Source: Desulfobacter curvatus DSM 3379 (GTDB lineage: Bacteria; Desulfobacterota; Desulfobacteria; Desulfobacterales; Desulfobacteraceae). From it: DNA of 12,045 nt. The DNA lies in the NCBI RefSeq assembly GCF_000373985.1, contig NZ_KB892907.1, positions 1 to 12,045 of the forward strand, in the 5' to 3' direction. Below the pieces are notes generated by a model. The model did not search any database, had not been told where the DNA came from, and worked only from the letters and a program-made list of their open reading frames with translations. Below are positions 1 to 4,827 of the stretch, in pieces. Within the stretch, counting starts at the first letter, position 1. The number at the start of each line of letters is the position of its first letter. The translations under genes were made by a program, and so were the position numbers.

Positions 1-254
1 ATGCTGAAAATTTTTCTCATGAGGTTGTTAATCTGAGTAAAGGTGGCAGAGTTAAAGGAGCTTTCCACCTCCAAAATGTCAATGCCTATCACAGCCGATT
101 TAAAGGCTGGCTGCACCGATTCCACGGAGTTGCTACGAAATATTTACAAAATTATCTTGGATGGCGGCGTTCACTTGAGCAGCGCCCAGGTATATTGCCA
201 GAATCTTTGCTGAGTATCTCATTGGAGCAATTTCAACTATTAAAGGGAACATAG
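1..254 (+). CDS. IS1595/ISXO2-type transposase, C-terminal end (partial)
   Basis: The reading frame beginning at base 3 is open from the window edge to the TAG at 252-254, so only about the last 83 residues are present. The segment around NAYHSRFKGWLHRFHGVA followed by KYLQNYLGWRR is characteristic of the C-terminal end of IS1595 / ISXO2-like DDE transposases, including the asparagine and histidine region near the third catalytic position. It runs opposite to the element's other genes and overlaps a minus-strand open frame (133-561) whose C-terminal part is therefore just the antisense of this gene. The right terminal inverted repeat and target duplication could not be defined; the insertion sequence should end between 254 and about 275, where homology to the neighbouring DUF3102-like gene begins. 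What is seen is the protein signature; the family name comes from recognition, not a search. Confidence 0.85.
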   Translation, partial: AENFSHEVVNLSKGGRVKGAFHLQNVNAYHSRFKGWLHRFHGVATKYLQNYLGWRRSLEQRPGILPESLLSISLEQFQLLKGT

Positions 255-614
255 CCTTTGACATTTTTAAAGTCACTGTCTCTCCAGACGCAGCAATATC
301 AAGCGCTTCCTTCCTGGTTTCATCTGATACCGAATTGGAAGATAAAAACAGCATGGCTTTCTTTTGGAGTTTTTCTAAATCGGCGCTTGGCGCCGTTTTA
401 AATGCATCAGCAATCTGCATATACTCCCTTGCTCTACGAGCCGCCACACCAAGGCATCCTTCAACCCATTTTGTGAAAGCGCCATGTCCAACCCTGGACT
501 TTGCTTCTATTAGATCAAGGCCATTGGCTATCATTGTATGATATGGGCTGTGGCAGGACAATTGAAGGGAGGGGAATTGATTTCCACCCTTGGGTTCTCA
601 TCCCCGCTTCTCAT
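255..614 (-). pseudogene. DUF3102-like gene copy A, truncated by the IS and probably frameshifted
   Basis: The frame read from about 561 down to the IS boundary encodes a block ending LDLIEAKSRVGHGAFTKWVE, then a helical region with AREYMQIADAFK and DETRKEALDIAASGE. This is the pattern of DUF3102-like proteins found on plasmids and prophages: an HG(x)F/W-W box followed by an HTH-like segment. The 3' end is missing because the plus-strand IS1595 transposase gene occupies 1-254. No good ATG with a ribosome site precedes the frame; 561 is a TTG. A second frame from ATG 614 reads MRSGDENPRVEINSPPF and ends in PATAHIIQ immediately before the first block, which suggests the true N-terminus has been shifted out of frame near 535. 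Probably a dead remnant. The role of intact family members is not firmly known; DNA binding is a guess. Confidence 0.5.
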
Positions 615-641
615 TTGACAATTTTATCAAACGAGGGGTTC

Positions 642-1269
642 TTATCCCGCTGATGTTTCCCGAATTTGGGGAAGACTTATCTTTGATTTCTCAAAATTGA
701 GAAATATTGTAAAATCAATGCAATCCAGATTTGGAGAGCAGATCCATTTCTTTGTGAAGCAGGTTCCAAAGGGATCACAACGGATGTTACCCCTTGCAAG
801 GGAGTAGCGATTCCCGACCCCCCTTTCCGGTACTTTTATCCCCAAATGGGCAAAAGCCGCATCAATGCGGTTTTCCCCCGTTTCGGTGAAAAGATGGTGC
901 AAAAGGCGTTGGTTTTCTTTTTCTTTGGCTTTGAGGTCTTTTACGAGTTTGCCAGTTGGATTTTCACCTGCTTCTTTACGTTCAAGAACTTCTTCAACGA
1001 TTTCATCTGAAGTCGAAGGTGCACCAAGCTCAAGAAGAACACTTTGGGAAATACCCTCCAAGTGTAAACAGTTGTTGACACATGGATCTACGAACTTTTC
1101 AAAGAAATTAATGTATTGATAAGCCCTGTATCTGGACTCATTAAATTCAACCGTGAGCCATTCCCGGTGCACCCTCAAGGTGTATTTGCTGTGAGATGAT
1201 CAGATTATCGATCATCCATATTTGGATTGGCACTGTTGCGGGATTTTCCCTAATTGGTTTTGGCTCCAA
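642..1269 (-). pseudogene. DUF3102-like gene copy B, probable one-base frameshift near 1179
   Basis: The frame 1178-642 (178 residues) can start only at a TTG and begins in mid-domain with VHREWLTVEFN, followed by AYQYINFFEKF and EEVLERKEAGE, matching the middle and end of the DUF3102-like pattern seen in copy A. The expected N-terminal helix lies in another frame just upstream: from TTG 1269 or GTG 1233 it reads ENPATVPIQIWMIDNL then IISQQIHL, which lines up with PATAHIIQ and MIANGLDLIEAK of copy A. Removing one base near 1179 joins the two frames. The last ~60 residues after HLGIKVPE are rich in Cys, Arg and Gly and look untranslated in origin. I infer a degenerate paralogue of copy A. An alternative is a short functional protein using the TTG start. 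Confidence 0.45.
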
Positions 1270-1293
1270 GAGTTGTGGTTCCCGACCCTCAAT

Positions 1294-1800
1294 TTACACA
1301 GCCCACGGCAACACATCCTCACAGATCCCATTATCCATAGACTGGTCACATAAAACATTTTGGATGATTCCAAACACTCTGGAATAAATCCCAGGATGTT
1401 TTGATGCACGGGAGCCGGCCACATTCAGGACTTGAATATCTTGCCTGCTTAACCATTCTTTCAATGTTTCTGCCGGGAATAATTCCTGGGACAAGTCAAT
1501 ATAGAGAAAAGGCCGTCCATGTCTTTGACATAACCGCCGAGTTAAAGCAGACCCCCCGGATAGTTTCCTGAAGCTGAAAACAACCGTACCATCAGAATCA
1601 ACAATATTTTGTTCTGTCCTTTTTGGGTAACCGCCCCGAGTCATGACCTGAAATTTAGTATACCTTCCAGATAGCGTCCCTTTTTCTGTCATTCTTCCCT
1701 TCGGCAGCCAACCGCCATAGGAAACACCACACGAAATTGCTGCATCAACCCCGGCAATATCTGCACCGGTCTGACCTCCTGAGATTATTTTCTTTATCAT
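1294..1800 (-). CDS. Circularly permuted YpsA / putative molybdenum-carrier SLOG protein
   Basis: The 168-residue protein opens with MIKKIISGGQTGAD, the glycine-rich nucleotide-binding signature of the cpYpsA family (often named putative molybdenum carrier). It continues with GGWLPKGR, RTEQNIVDSDGTVVF, SGGSALT and a C-terminal VLNVAGSRASKHPGIY. All are hallmarks of this Rossmann-like SLOG fold, and the length is normal for the family. Family proteins are thought to bind nucleotide-derived ligands, and related SLOG proteins occur in anti-phage and conflict systems; the molybdenum role is annotation tradition rather than proven here. ATG 1800 is preceded by a modest purine-rich site (GGAGAG) about ten bases upstream. 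It lies just past the terminator that closes the C4-controlled operon, so it may need its own promoter or readthrough. It is intact, unlike the two genes to its left. Confidence 0.85.
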   Translation of the reverse strand: MIKKIISGGQTGADIAGVDAAISCGVSYGGWLPKGRMTEKGTLSGRYTKFQVMTRGGYPKRTEQNIVDSDGTVVFSFRKLSGGSALTRRLCQRHGRPFLYIDLSQELFPAETLKEWLSRQDIQVLNVAGSRASKHPGIYSRVFGIIQNVLCDQSMDNGICEDVLPWAV

Positions 1801-1827
1801 TTTATTTATTCTCTCCGATTTTTTGGG

Positions 1828-1857
1828 AATAAAGGCCCCCGGCAGAACCAGGGGCTT
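1828..1857 (-). terminator. Intrinsic terminator after the small ORF 1856-1975
   Basis: On the minus strand GCCCC (1855-1851) and GGGGC (1839-1835) form a stem around an 11-base loop, with CCTTTATT downstream as a short, weak U-tract. It begins right at the stop of the 39-residue ORF. The core is nearly identical to the terminator at 2936-2964. Confidence 0.65.
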
Positions 1858-1975
1858 AAATGGGTTTGGTCGTTAATGATGATTGAATCATTTTTAATTT
1901 CGGCAGAACTTGCCGAAATGGAACGCCCAAGAGACCTAATTTTATTGAATGTTTCTCGATTTTGATAAGGTCCAT
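1856..1975 (-). CDS. 39-residue peptide translationally coupled to the 122-residue gene
   Basis: The start ATG (1975-1973) shares one base with the TAA stop of the upstream gene (TAATG). An ideal Shine-Dalgarno AGGAGGTG sits five bases before it. The peptide reads MDLIKIEKHSIKLGLLGVPF then RQVLPKLKM and ends in LTTKPI; it is basic with short hydrophobic stretches and no recognised domain. It stops immediately before an intrinsic terminator. A perfect 9-bp hairpin (1897-1919) lies inside the reading frame. The strong ribosome site, stop/start overlap and placement before the terminator support translation; there is no homology evidence. It could also be a leader-type peptide whose translation affects termination. 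Confidence 0.55.
   Translation of the reverse strand: MDLIKIEKHSIKLGLLGVPFRQVLPKLKMIQSSLTTKPI
1897..1919. repeat. Perfect 9-bp inverted repeat, 5-base loop
   Basis: ATTTCGGCA and TGCCGAAAT flank the loop GAACT. It is inside the 39-residue ORF and has no T-run on either side, so it is not an obvious terminator; it may be an RNA stability or protein-binding element. Confidence 0.6.
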
Positions 1976-2343
1976 TATACACCTCCTTGTACGGACATTG
2001 GAAAAGGGACCACATCAGCCAACTGAGAAGGGTCTACCCGCTCAGAGATAGAATAGGCCTCGTTATATATTTCCTCAATCTTTTCCACGGCGACGTTGAG
2101 CCAGAAAGGGCTTTTTTTGAGTCGCTCCATATTGTCTATCAGAGCAAAGAAAGAATCGTCTCTTGGAAATGCCGCAAATTGTGCAGTCATCCTAACATTA
2201 GAACAAACTCTGCTGAATTCTTCATGGCCGTCATCATGAAGCCTCTTGGCTTGTTGTTGCCATGTTGGGTTTTGGTGGAAAGGGATAATGTTGGCTTGGT
2301 TGATAGGCGTGGCGGGGTGCTTCGATAGGGCATGATTTTTCAT
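1975..2343 (-). CDS. 122-residue protein under C4-type antisense RNA control
   Basis: An open frame extends up to GTG 2499, but the real start is ATG 2343: it has a perfect AGGAGG seven bases upstream, and the upstream extension is simply the structured RNA translated. The protein begins MKNHALSKHPATPINQANII and continues through a mostly helical body (QQQAKRLHDD, RLKKSPFWLNVAVEKIEEIY). I do not recognise a domain. By position it corresponds to the first gene after the antisense RNA in phages P1 (icd-ant) and P4 (kil region), so it may be a host inhibitor or a lytic/replicative switch protein; that is inference from context only. Its ribosome site CACAAGGAGG is exactly complementary over eight bases to the loop of the upstream RNA, so its translation is probably repressed by it. 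It is coupled to a 39-residue ORF. Confidence 0.75.
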   Translation of the reverse strand: MKNHALSKHPATPINQANIIPFHQNPTWQQQAKRLHDDGHEEFSRVCSNVRMTAQFAAFPRDDSFFALIDNMERLKKSPFWLNVAVEKIEEIYNEAYSISERVDPSQLADVVPFPMSVQGGV

Positions 2344-2352
2344 TGTAGGGCC

Positions 2353-2388
2353 TCCTTGTGTTTTGATTAAGCCCTTTTGTCCTCTCAA
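2353..2388 (-). promoter_or_regulatory. Downstream C4-type target site overlapping the ribosome site of the 122-residue gene
   Basis: Two blocks match the complement of the antisense RNA: UUGAGAG (2388-2382) and CACAAGGA (2360-2353), the second running into the Shine-Dalgarno of the gene that starts at 2343. P1 c4 is known to act on two short blocks, one covering a ribosome site. AGGGC (2376-2372) could also pair with GCCCT (2350-2346) around the ribosome site. Confidence 0.6.
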
Positions 2389-2397
2389 AAACAAAAA

Positions 2398-2466
2398 GGG
2401 CAGCATAGGGGTTGAGAGACCGGCCACAAGGAACCGGCATACCCGAAGGTATCCCCCATGCTGCCC
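2398..2466 (-). ncRNA. C4-type antisense RNA (P1 c4 / P4 CI-like immunity RNA)
   Basis: On the minus strand GGGCAGCAU (2466-2458) pairs with AUGCUGCCC (2406-2398) and is extended by GGGG/CCCC. Inside are two hairpins. The first is AUACC-UUCG-GGUAU (2452-2439), a C(UUCG)G tetraloop. The second is GCCGGU-UCCUUGUG-GCCGGU (2438-2419), with an 8-base loop. This three-way junction with a GGCCGGUCUCUCAACC segment matches my memory of the Rfam C4 antisense RNA family. The outer stem is followed by UUUUUGUUUUU (2397-2387), so it doubles as an intrinsic terminator. The loop plus the 3' strand (2432-2409) is complementary to a leader site at 2525-2549 and, in two blocks, to the ribosome-site region 2353-2388. 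In P1 and P4 such RNAs are processed from the leader, by RNase P, and keep the lytic or replicative genes silent. Structure and complementarity are seen; the family name is recognition without a covariance search. Confidence 0.78.
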
Positions 2467-2484
2467 AATATAGACGCATAGAAC

Positions 2485-2515
2485 AAAAAAAGCGTTCACA
2501 TAAAAATGTAGACGC
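2485..2515 (-). terminator. Leader terminator T1 upstream of the C4-type RNA
   Basis: Minus-strand GCGUCUACAU (2515-2506) pairs with AUGUGAACGC (2501-2492) around a UUUU loop. There is one C-A mismatch and one G-U wobble. Seven consecutive U residues follow (2491-2485). It fits an intrinsic terminator that would stop transcripts before the antisense RNA and the 122-residue gene. Confidence 0.65.
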
Positions 2516-2526
2516 CTATTCGCGTC
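2511..2526 (-). promoter_or_regulatory. Candidate antiterminator hairpin competing with T1
   Basis: GACGC (2526-2522) pairs perfectly with GCGUC (2515-2511) around the loop GAAUAG. GCGUC is also the 5' arm of T1, so the two hairpins exclude each other. GACGC overlaps by two bases the end of the C4-complementary site, so binding of the antisense RNA there should favour T1. Confidence 0.5.
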
Positions 2527-2549
2527 CTTGTGTTTCCGGCTCTCAACCC
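2525..2549 (-). promoter_or_regulatory. Upstream C4-type target site (P4 seqA-like)
   Basis: The minus strand carries GGGUUGAGAG, CCGG, AAA, CACAAGGA in order. It can pair with the antisense RNA segment 2432-2409 over 22 base pairs (8 + 4 + 10), with only a small internal loop and one bulged U. GGGUU can alternatively pair with AACCC at the start of the transcript (2577-2573). In P4 the comparable upstream site mediates premature termination. Confidence 0.65.
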
Positions 2550-2580
2550 GGCATCCCTGAATTTGCAGGGAATGGGTTAC

Positions 2581-2608
2581 ATTATCTGGGTCCGGGGGAT
2601 GGTGTCAA
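2581..2608 (-). promoter_or_regulatory. Sigma-70-type promoter for the C4 leader operon
   Basis: Minus strand TTGACA (2608-2603), a 16-base spacer, then GATAAT (2586-2581). A transcript would start near 2574, just upstream of the seqA-like site, and read through the leader, the antisense RNA and the genes at 1975-2343 and 1856-1975. Confidence 0.6.
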
Positions 2609-2713
2609 GGGAAAGATTTTGACAATGCAGCCTTCTGTCAGTATCCTTTTACCAGTGTCGTTTACGGGACCTCTCACCATGGGCCATTGGGTGCCCTGGC
2701 GGTCAAGTTCCAT
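2582..2713 (-). CDS. Possible 43-residue peptide (low confidence)
   Basis: From ATG 2713 the frame reads MELDRQGTQWPMVRGPVNDT, then GKRILTEGCIVKIFPLTP, ending at TAA 2584-2582. The composition looks protein-like, but there is no visible ribosome site. The 3' end overlaps the promoter of the C4 leader, and it may instead be the tail of a decayed longer gene extending rightwards in another frame. No domain recognised. Confidence 0.25.
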   Translation of the reverse strand: MELDRQGTQWPMVRGPVNDTGKRILTEGCIVKIFPLTPSPGPR

Positions 2714-2796
2714 AAACGGCAATCACTTTGGCCCGAGATATCGTTAGGGGTTCCTTCTGTGGAATATTTGGACGTTCGCGCCTTCCCGAAGTGATT

Positions 2797-2824
2797 TTTA
2801 AAAGCCGGGAATCCGGCTTTTAAA
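2797..2824. terminator. Perfect 12-bp hairpin, likely bidirectional terminator
   Basis: TTTAAAAGCCGG and CCGGCTTTTAAA flank the loop GAAT. There is a T-run on the 3' side in either direction. A smaller hairpin CTATGT-TAA-ACATAG follows at 2829-2843. It insulates the C4 module from the genes to the right. Apart from these hairpins and the possible short ORF, I see no gene in 2714-2935. Confidence 0.65.
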
Positions 2825-2935
2825 CGTCCTATGTTAAACATAGACCGTCCTGCTATTGCGGGAAATTCCCTCAATTGCCATGGACAAGGGTAATTGGCCT
2901 GTGAGGGGACAATAAGCTGATTCTTGTGGCGGGAT

Positions 2936-2964
2936 AAAAAAGCCCCCGGCAGGACCAGGGGCTT
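2936..2964 (-). terminator. Intrinsic terminator closing the replication/HTH operon
   Basis: Minus-strand AAGCCCC (2964-2958) pairs with GGGGCTT (2946-2940) around an 11-base loop, followed by T residues (2941-2936). It lies about 30 bases past the stop of the 97-residue gene. Its core recurs at 1835-1857. Confidence 0.8.
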
Positions 2965-2990
2965 GTTAAGGACAGGTTTGGTTCATGAGT

Positions 2991-3284
2991 TCAACCACCA
3001 AACTTTTTAATCAACATTTCCGCATCCGCCTTGGTCATACGAAGAGGAAAGCCGGGGTAATTTTCCCTGATCATTTTGATTCGTTTGGATAGAAAGATGA
3101 CCTGGGAGGGATTGCACTCCCCAAGCCTTGCCCGGCACATGGTCAGGATATATGCTCGTTCTCTTTGTCGGGCTTCTTCACCGCTGTATCGGGTGATACT
3201 CGTCCGGGTATGGTCGGGTGAATGCTCAATCTCAATGGCTTTTTCCAGCCGCTCCAATCTGTTTGATAATCTGGATGTACTCAT
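2991..3284 (-). CDS. 97-residue helical protein of unknown function
   Basis: ATG 3284 lies one base after the TAA of the preceding gene, with GGGAGG as ribosome site inside that gene's last codons, so the pair is translationally coupled. The N-terminus MSTSRLSNRLERLEKAIEIE is a predicted coiled coil. The middle carries RARLGECNPSQVIFLSKRIK and the C-terminus MTKADAEMLIKKFGG. I recognise the general type: small LERLE-starting proteins often sit next to the HTH protein upstream of it in phage-like gene clusters. I cannot name a function. It is the last gene before an intrinsic terminator. Confidence 0.75.
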   Translation of the reverse strand: MSTSRLSNRLERLEKAIEIEHSPDHTRTSITRYSGEEARQRERAYILTMCRARLGECNPSQVIFLSKRIKMIRENYPGFPLRMTKADAEMLIKKFGG

Positions 3285-3285
3285 T

Positions 3286-3684
3286 TTACCGCCTCCCGTT
3301 TAAATGTCTTTCTTCAAGGGCCTTAATCCGCTCCTCAATGCTCTCGATTTCAACAGCACGTAACGCCCCGTCAAGAATCGCCTTTGCCGCTGTCACCCTG
3401 GCAGATGCAGGCATTTCTTTATCTCGGCAGATCTCTGCTAATGCCCGGGCAGCGTCACCGGTTGTTTGCTGCAATCTCAGTATGGCCCGGTTGACCAATT
3501 GCCTTTTAGCCCGGCTCAATTCAGCCTCAAAAGCTGGCTCTTTCAGGTACCGGTACATGGTTGTCCGGCCAATACCAATGGTCTTGCAAGCCTCGTCAAC
3601 CGTGTCGTTGGTAATTAAAGCCTCAAGTGCTTTTAATTTTCTTCCCTTTAAAATCTGGTCAGATGTTTCGTTATGTTTTGACAT
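3286..3684 (-). CDS. HTH protein, phBC6A51 / small-terminase-like
   Basis: The 132-residue protein has a helix-turn-helix at about residues 25-50 (DTVDEACKTIGIGRTTMYRY), a charged linker, and a long C-terminal helix rich in Arg and Glu (SIEERIKALEERH). This layout is that of the phBC6A51-type HTH proteins, often annotated as phage DNA-binding or small terminase subunit. In small terminases the HTH binds the packaging site. No large terminase is seen in the window, so packaging by a helper phage or a purely regulatory role are both possible. ATG 3684 has a short-spaced GGAG; there is a 61-base gap after the zinc-ribbon gene with a weak GCCCC/GGGGC hairpin lacking a U-tract, so it probably belongs to the same transcript. 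Function is inference; the HTH itself is clear. Confidence 0.7.
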   Translation of the reverse strand: MSKHNETSDQILKGRKLKALEALITNDTVDEACKTIGIGRTTMYRYLKEPAFEAELSRAKRQLVNRAILRLQQTTGDAARALAEICRDKEMPASARVTAAKAILDGALRAVEIESIEERIKALEERHLNGRR

Positions 3685-3745
3685 GCTCCGAATACCTTAT
3701 ACTTTTAGCTTATAAGCCCCGCAGCGAACTATGGGGCCGGTTGAT

Positions 3746-4678
3746 CTATACTGTTTCTGGTTCGACCATTGCGCCGTCACAGAGTTTCTTTGTATGCGGT
3801 GACATGAACGGCTCACCGCAGTTAGGGCAAACCAATGATTCACCTGTCCAGCTATCTTGCCATACCTCCCATCCCTGGTCTTTGTACTTCGGCAACAGGG
3901 AAAACATTTCGCCCCTGGGCATGACATCAGGATCAAACTTTGCAGTCATCCTGTGGAATACACCGCCGCAGTTTAAGCATTTCAGTCGTGGCCCGTCCGG
4001 TTCAGTCTCGGGGCTTGCCGGTGCCGCAGCCTGGGATTCATTTTCCTTGAGGACTTCAACGCCCAGCTTGGTGATATTGATTCCAACCCATTTACAAGCC
4101 ATATCCTGCCCCTGGAGGCGAATCACAAGGCCTTTGTCTTCAAGCTTCTTTGCGGCTTTTTCGTACTGCTCAACGGCTTTGGGATCTGCACCGAGATCAA
4201 TCATTTTGTGCCGCGTTTTGTATTCCCATCCATAACCGGTCATGCCGCCAAGAACCTCAGCCGCAAAAAGATCCACGTAGGGCTCAAGCTCCGGCAAAAT
4301 GAAATAATCAAGCCAGGGTGCTTTCTGCTGCCATGCTTCAATGATCTCCTGCGCTTCCCTCCTGGAAAAATAGACAGACCCAGCGGCAAAGAAGAAACCG
4401 ATTTTTTGGAAGTCTTCCGGCTGCATCCAATTGGTTCTGCTTTGGACGATTTCATTGCCAAAAATTTTTTTAACCTGCTGCAAAAAAAAACCGGCATTGA
4501 TGGTGTTGTGGTTTCCTTCATAAAGCGAAAGGCTCACCGGATCTTGCCCGGCCTCTTGGGATGGCGCCGGCAGGGGGCATTTTACCGCCGGCCGCCAGTG
4601 CGGGGCTTGCCTGTTTTCTCGTTTTTGGTTCTCCAGGGCTCTTGCCAAGATTTCGGTTTCGAGTTTAATTAACTTCAT
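3746..4678 (-). CDS. 310-residue zinc-ribbon protein of unknown function
   Basis: ATG 4678 has a strong AAAGGAG ribosome site. I do not recognise the N-terminal 140 residues, which contain aromatic-rich segments (FFFAAGSVYFSRREAQEII, APWLDYFILPELEPY). Residues 150-210 look like a winged-helix region (AVEQYEKAAKKLEDKGLVIR). After an Ala/Pro linker at about 216-230, the C-terminus carries CLNC (234-237) and CPNC (284-287), a split zinc ribbon with about 46 residues between knuckles. It follows the primase-helicase and a 39-residue ORF in the same direction, so a DNA-replication or DNA-binding accessory role is plausible but not shown. Codon use and direction match its neighbours. Confidence 0.75.
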   Translation of the reverse strand: MKLIKLETEILARALENQKRENRQAPHWRPAVKCPLPAPSQEAGQDPVSLSLYEGNHNTINAGFFLQQVKKIFGNEIVQSRTNWMQPEDFQKIGFFFAAGSVYFSRREAQEIIEAWQQKAPWLDYFILPELEPYVDLFAAEVLGGMTGYGWEYKTRHKMIDLGADPKAVEQYEKAAKKLEDKGLVIRLQGQDMACKWVGINITKLGVEVLKENESQAAAPASPETEPDGPRLKCLNCGGVFHRMTAKFDPDVMPRGEMFSLLPKYKDQGWEVWQDSWTGESLVCPNCGEPFMSPHTKKLCDGAMVEPETV

Positions 4679-4703
4679 GAGTTAGCTCCTTTTTTTGATT
4701 TTT

Positions 4704-4823
4704 CTAAAAAATTAATTGGGTTTTCATCAAAGAGACCTTGAGCAGTCGCAGATATGCGGCTTCAAGATCCGCACGGGACAAAGTTTTGATATCCACTGTT
4801 TTTAATTTGATGACATCTTCCAT
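4704..4823 (-). CDS. 39-residue peptide between primase-helicase and zinc-ribbon gene
   Basis: ATG 4823 begins four bases after the primase-helicase stop, with GGGGA in the end of that gene as ribosome site. The sequence starts MEDVIKLKTVDIKTLSRADL and continues EAAYLRLLKVSLMKTQLIF; it looks like one amphipathic helix-turn-helix pair. The stop (4706-4704) is followed by an AAAGGAG serving the next gene. No family recognised; the tight spacing on both sides is the evidence for expression. It may be a small regulator or helicase-interacting peptide, which is a guess. Confidence 0.55.
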   Translation of the reverse strand: MEDVIKLKTVDIKTLSRADLEAAYLRLLKVSLMKTQLIF

Positions 4824-4827
4824 AATG

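Noticed and set aside
133..561. 142-residue minus-strand ORF as one intact gene
   Set aside because: Its last 40 residues are antisense to the IS1595-type transposase, so it is a junction artefact.
2234..2479. 81-residue minus-strand ORF through the C4-type RNA
   Set aside because: Overlaps the structured RNA and then the real 122-residue gene in another frame; no ribosome site.
1975..2499. 174-residue ORF starting at GTG 2499
   Set aside because: Its first 52 codons are the C4-type RNA and terminator translated; ATG 2343 has a perfect ribosome site.
2412..2747. 111-residue plus-strand ORF
   Set aside because: Runs antisense across the leader, promoter and hairpins; composition not protein-like.
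2674..2874. 66-residue minus-strand ORF
   Set aside because: Passes through the perfect 12-bp hairpin and lacks a ribosome site; might at most be a decayed gene fragment linked to the frame ending at 2582.
3218..4235. Long plus-strand ORFs (3218-3715, 3627-4235)
   Set aside because: Shadows of the minus-strand HTH and zinc-ribbon genes, with no ribosome sites and no family resemblance.
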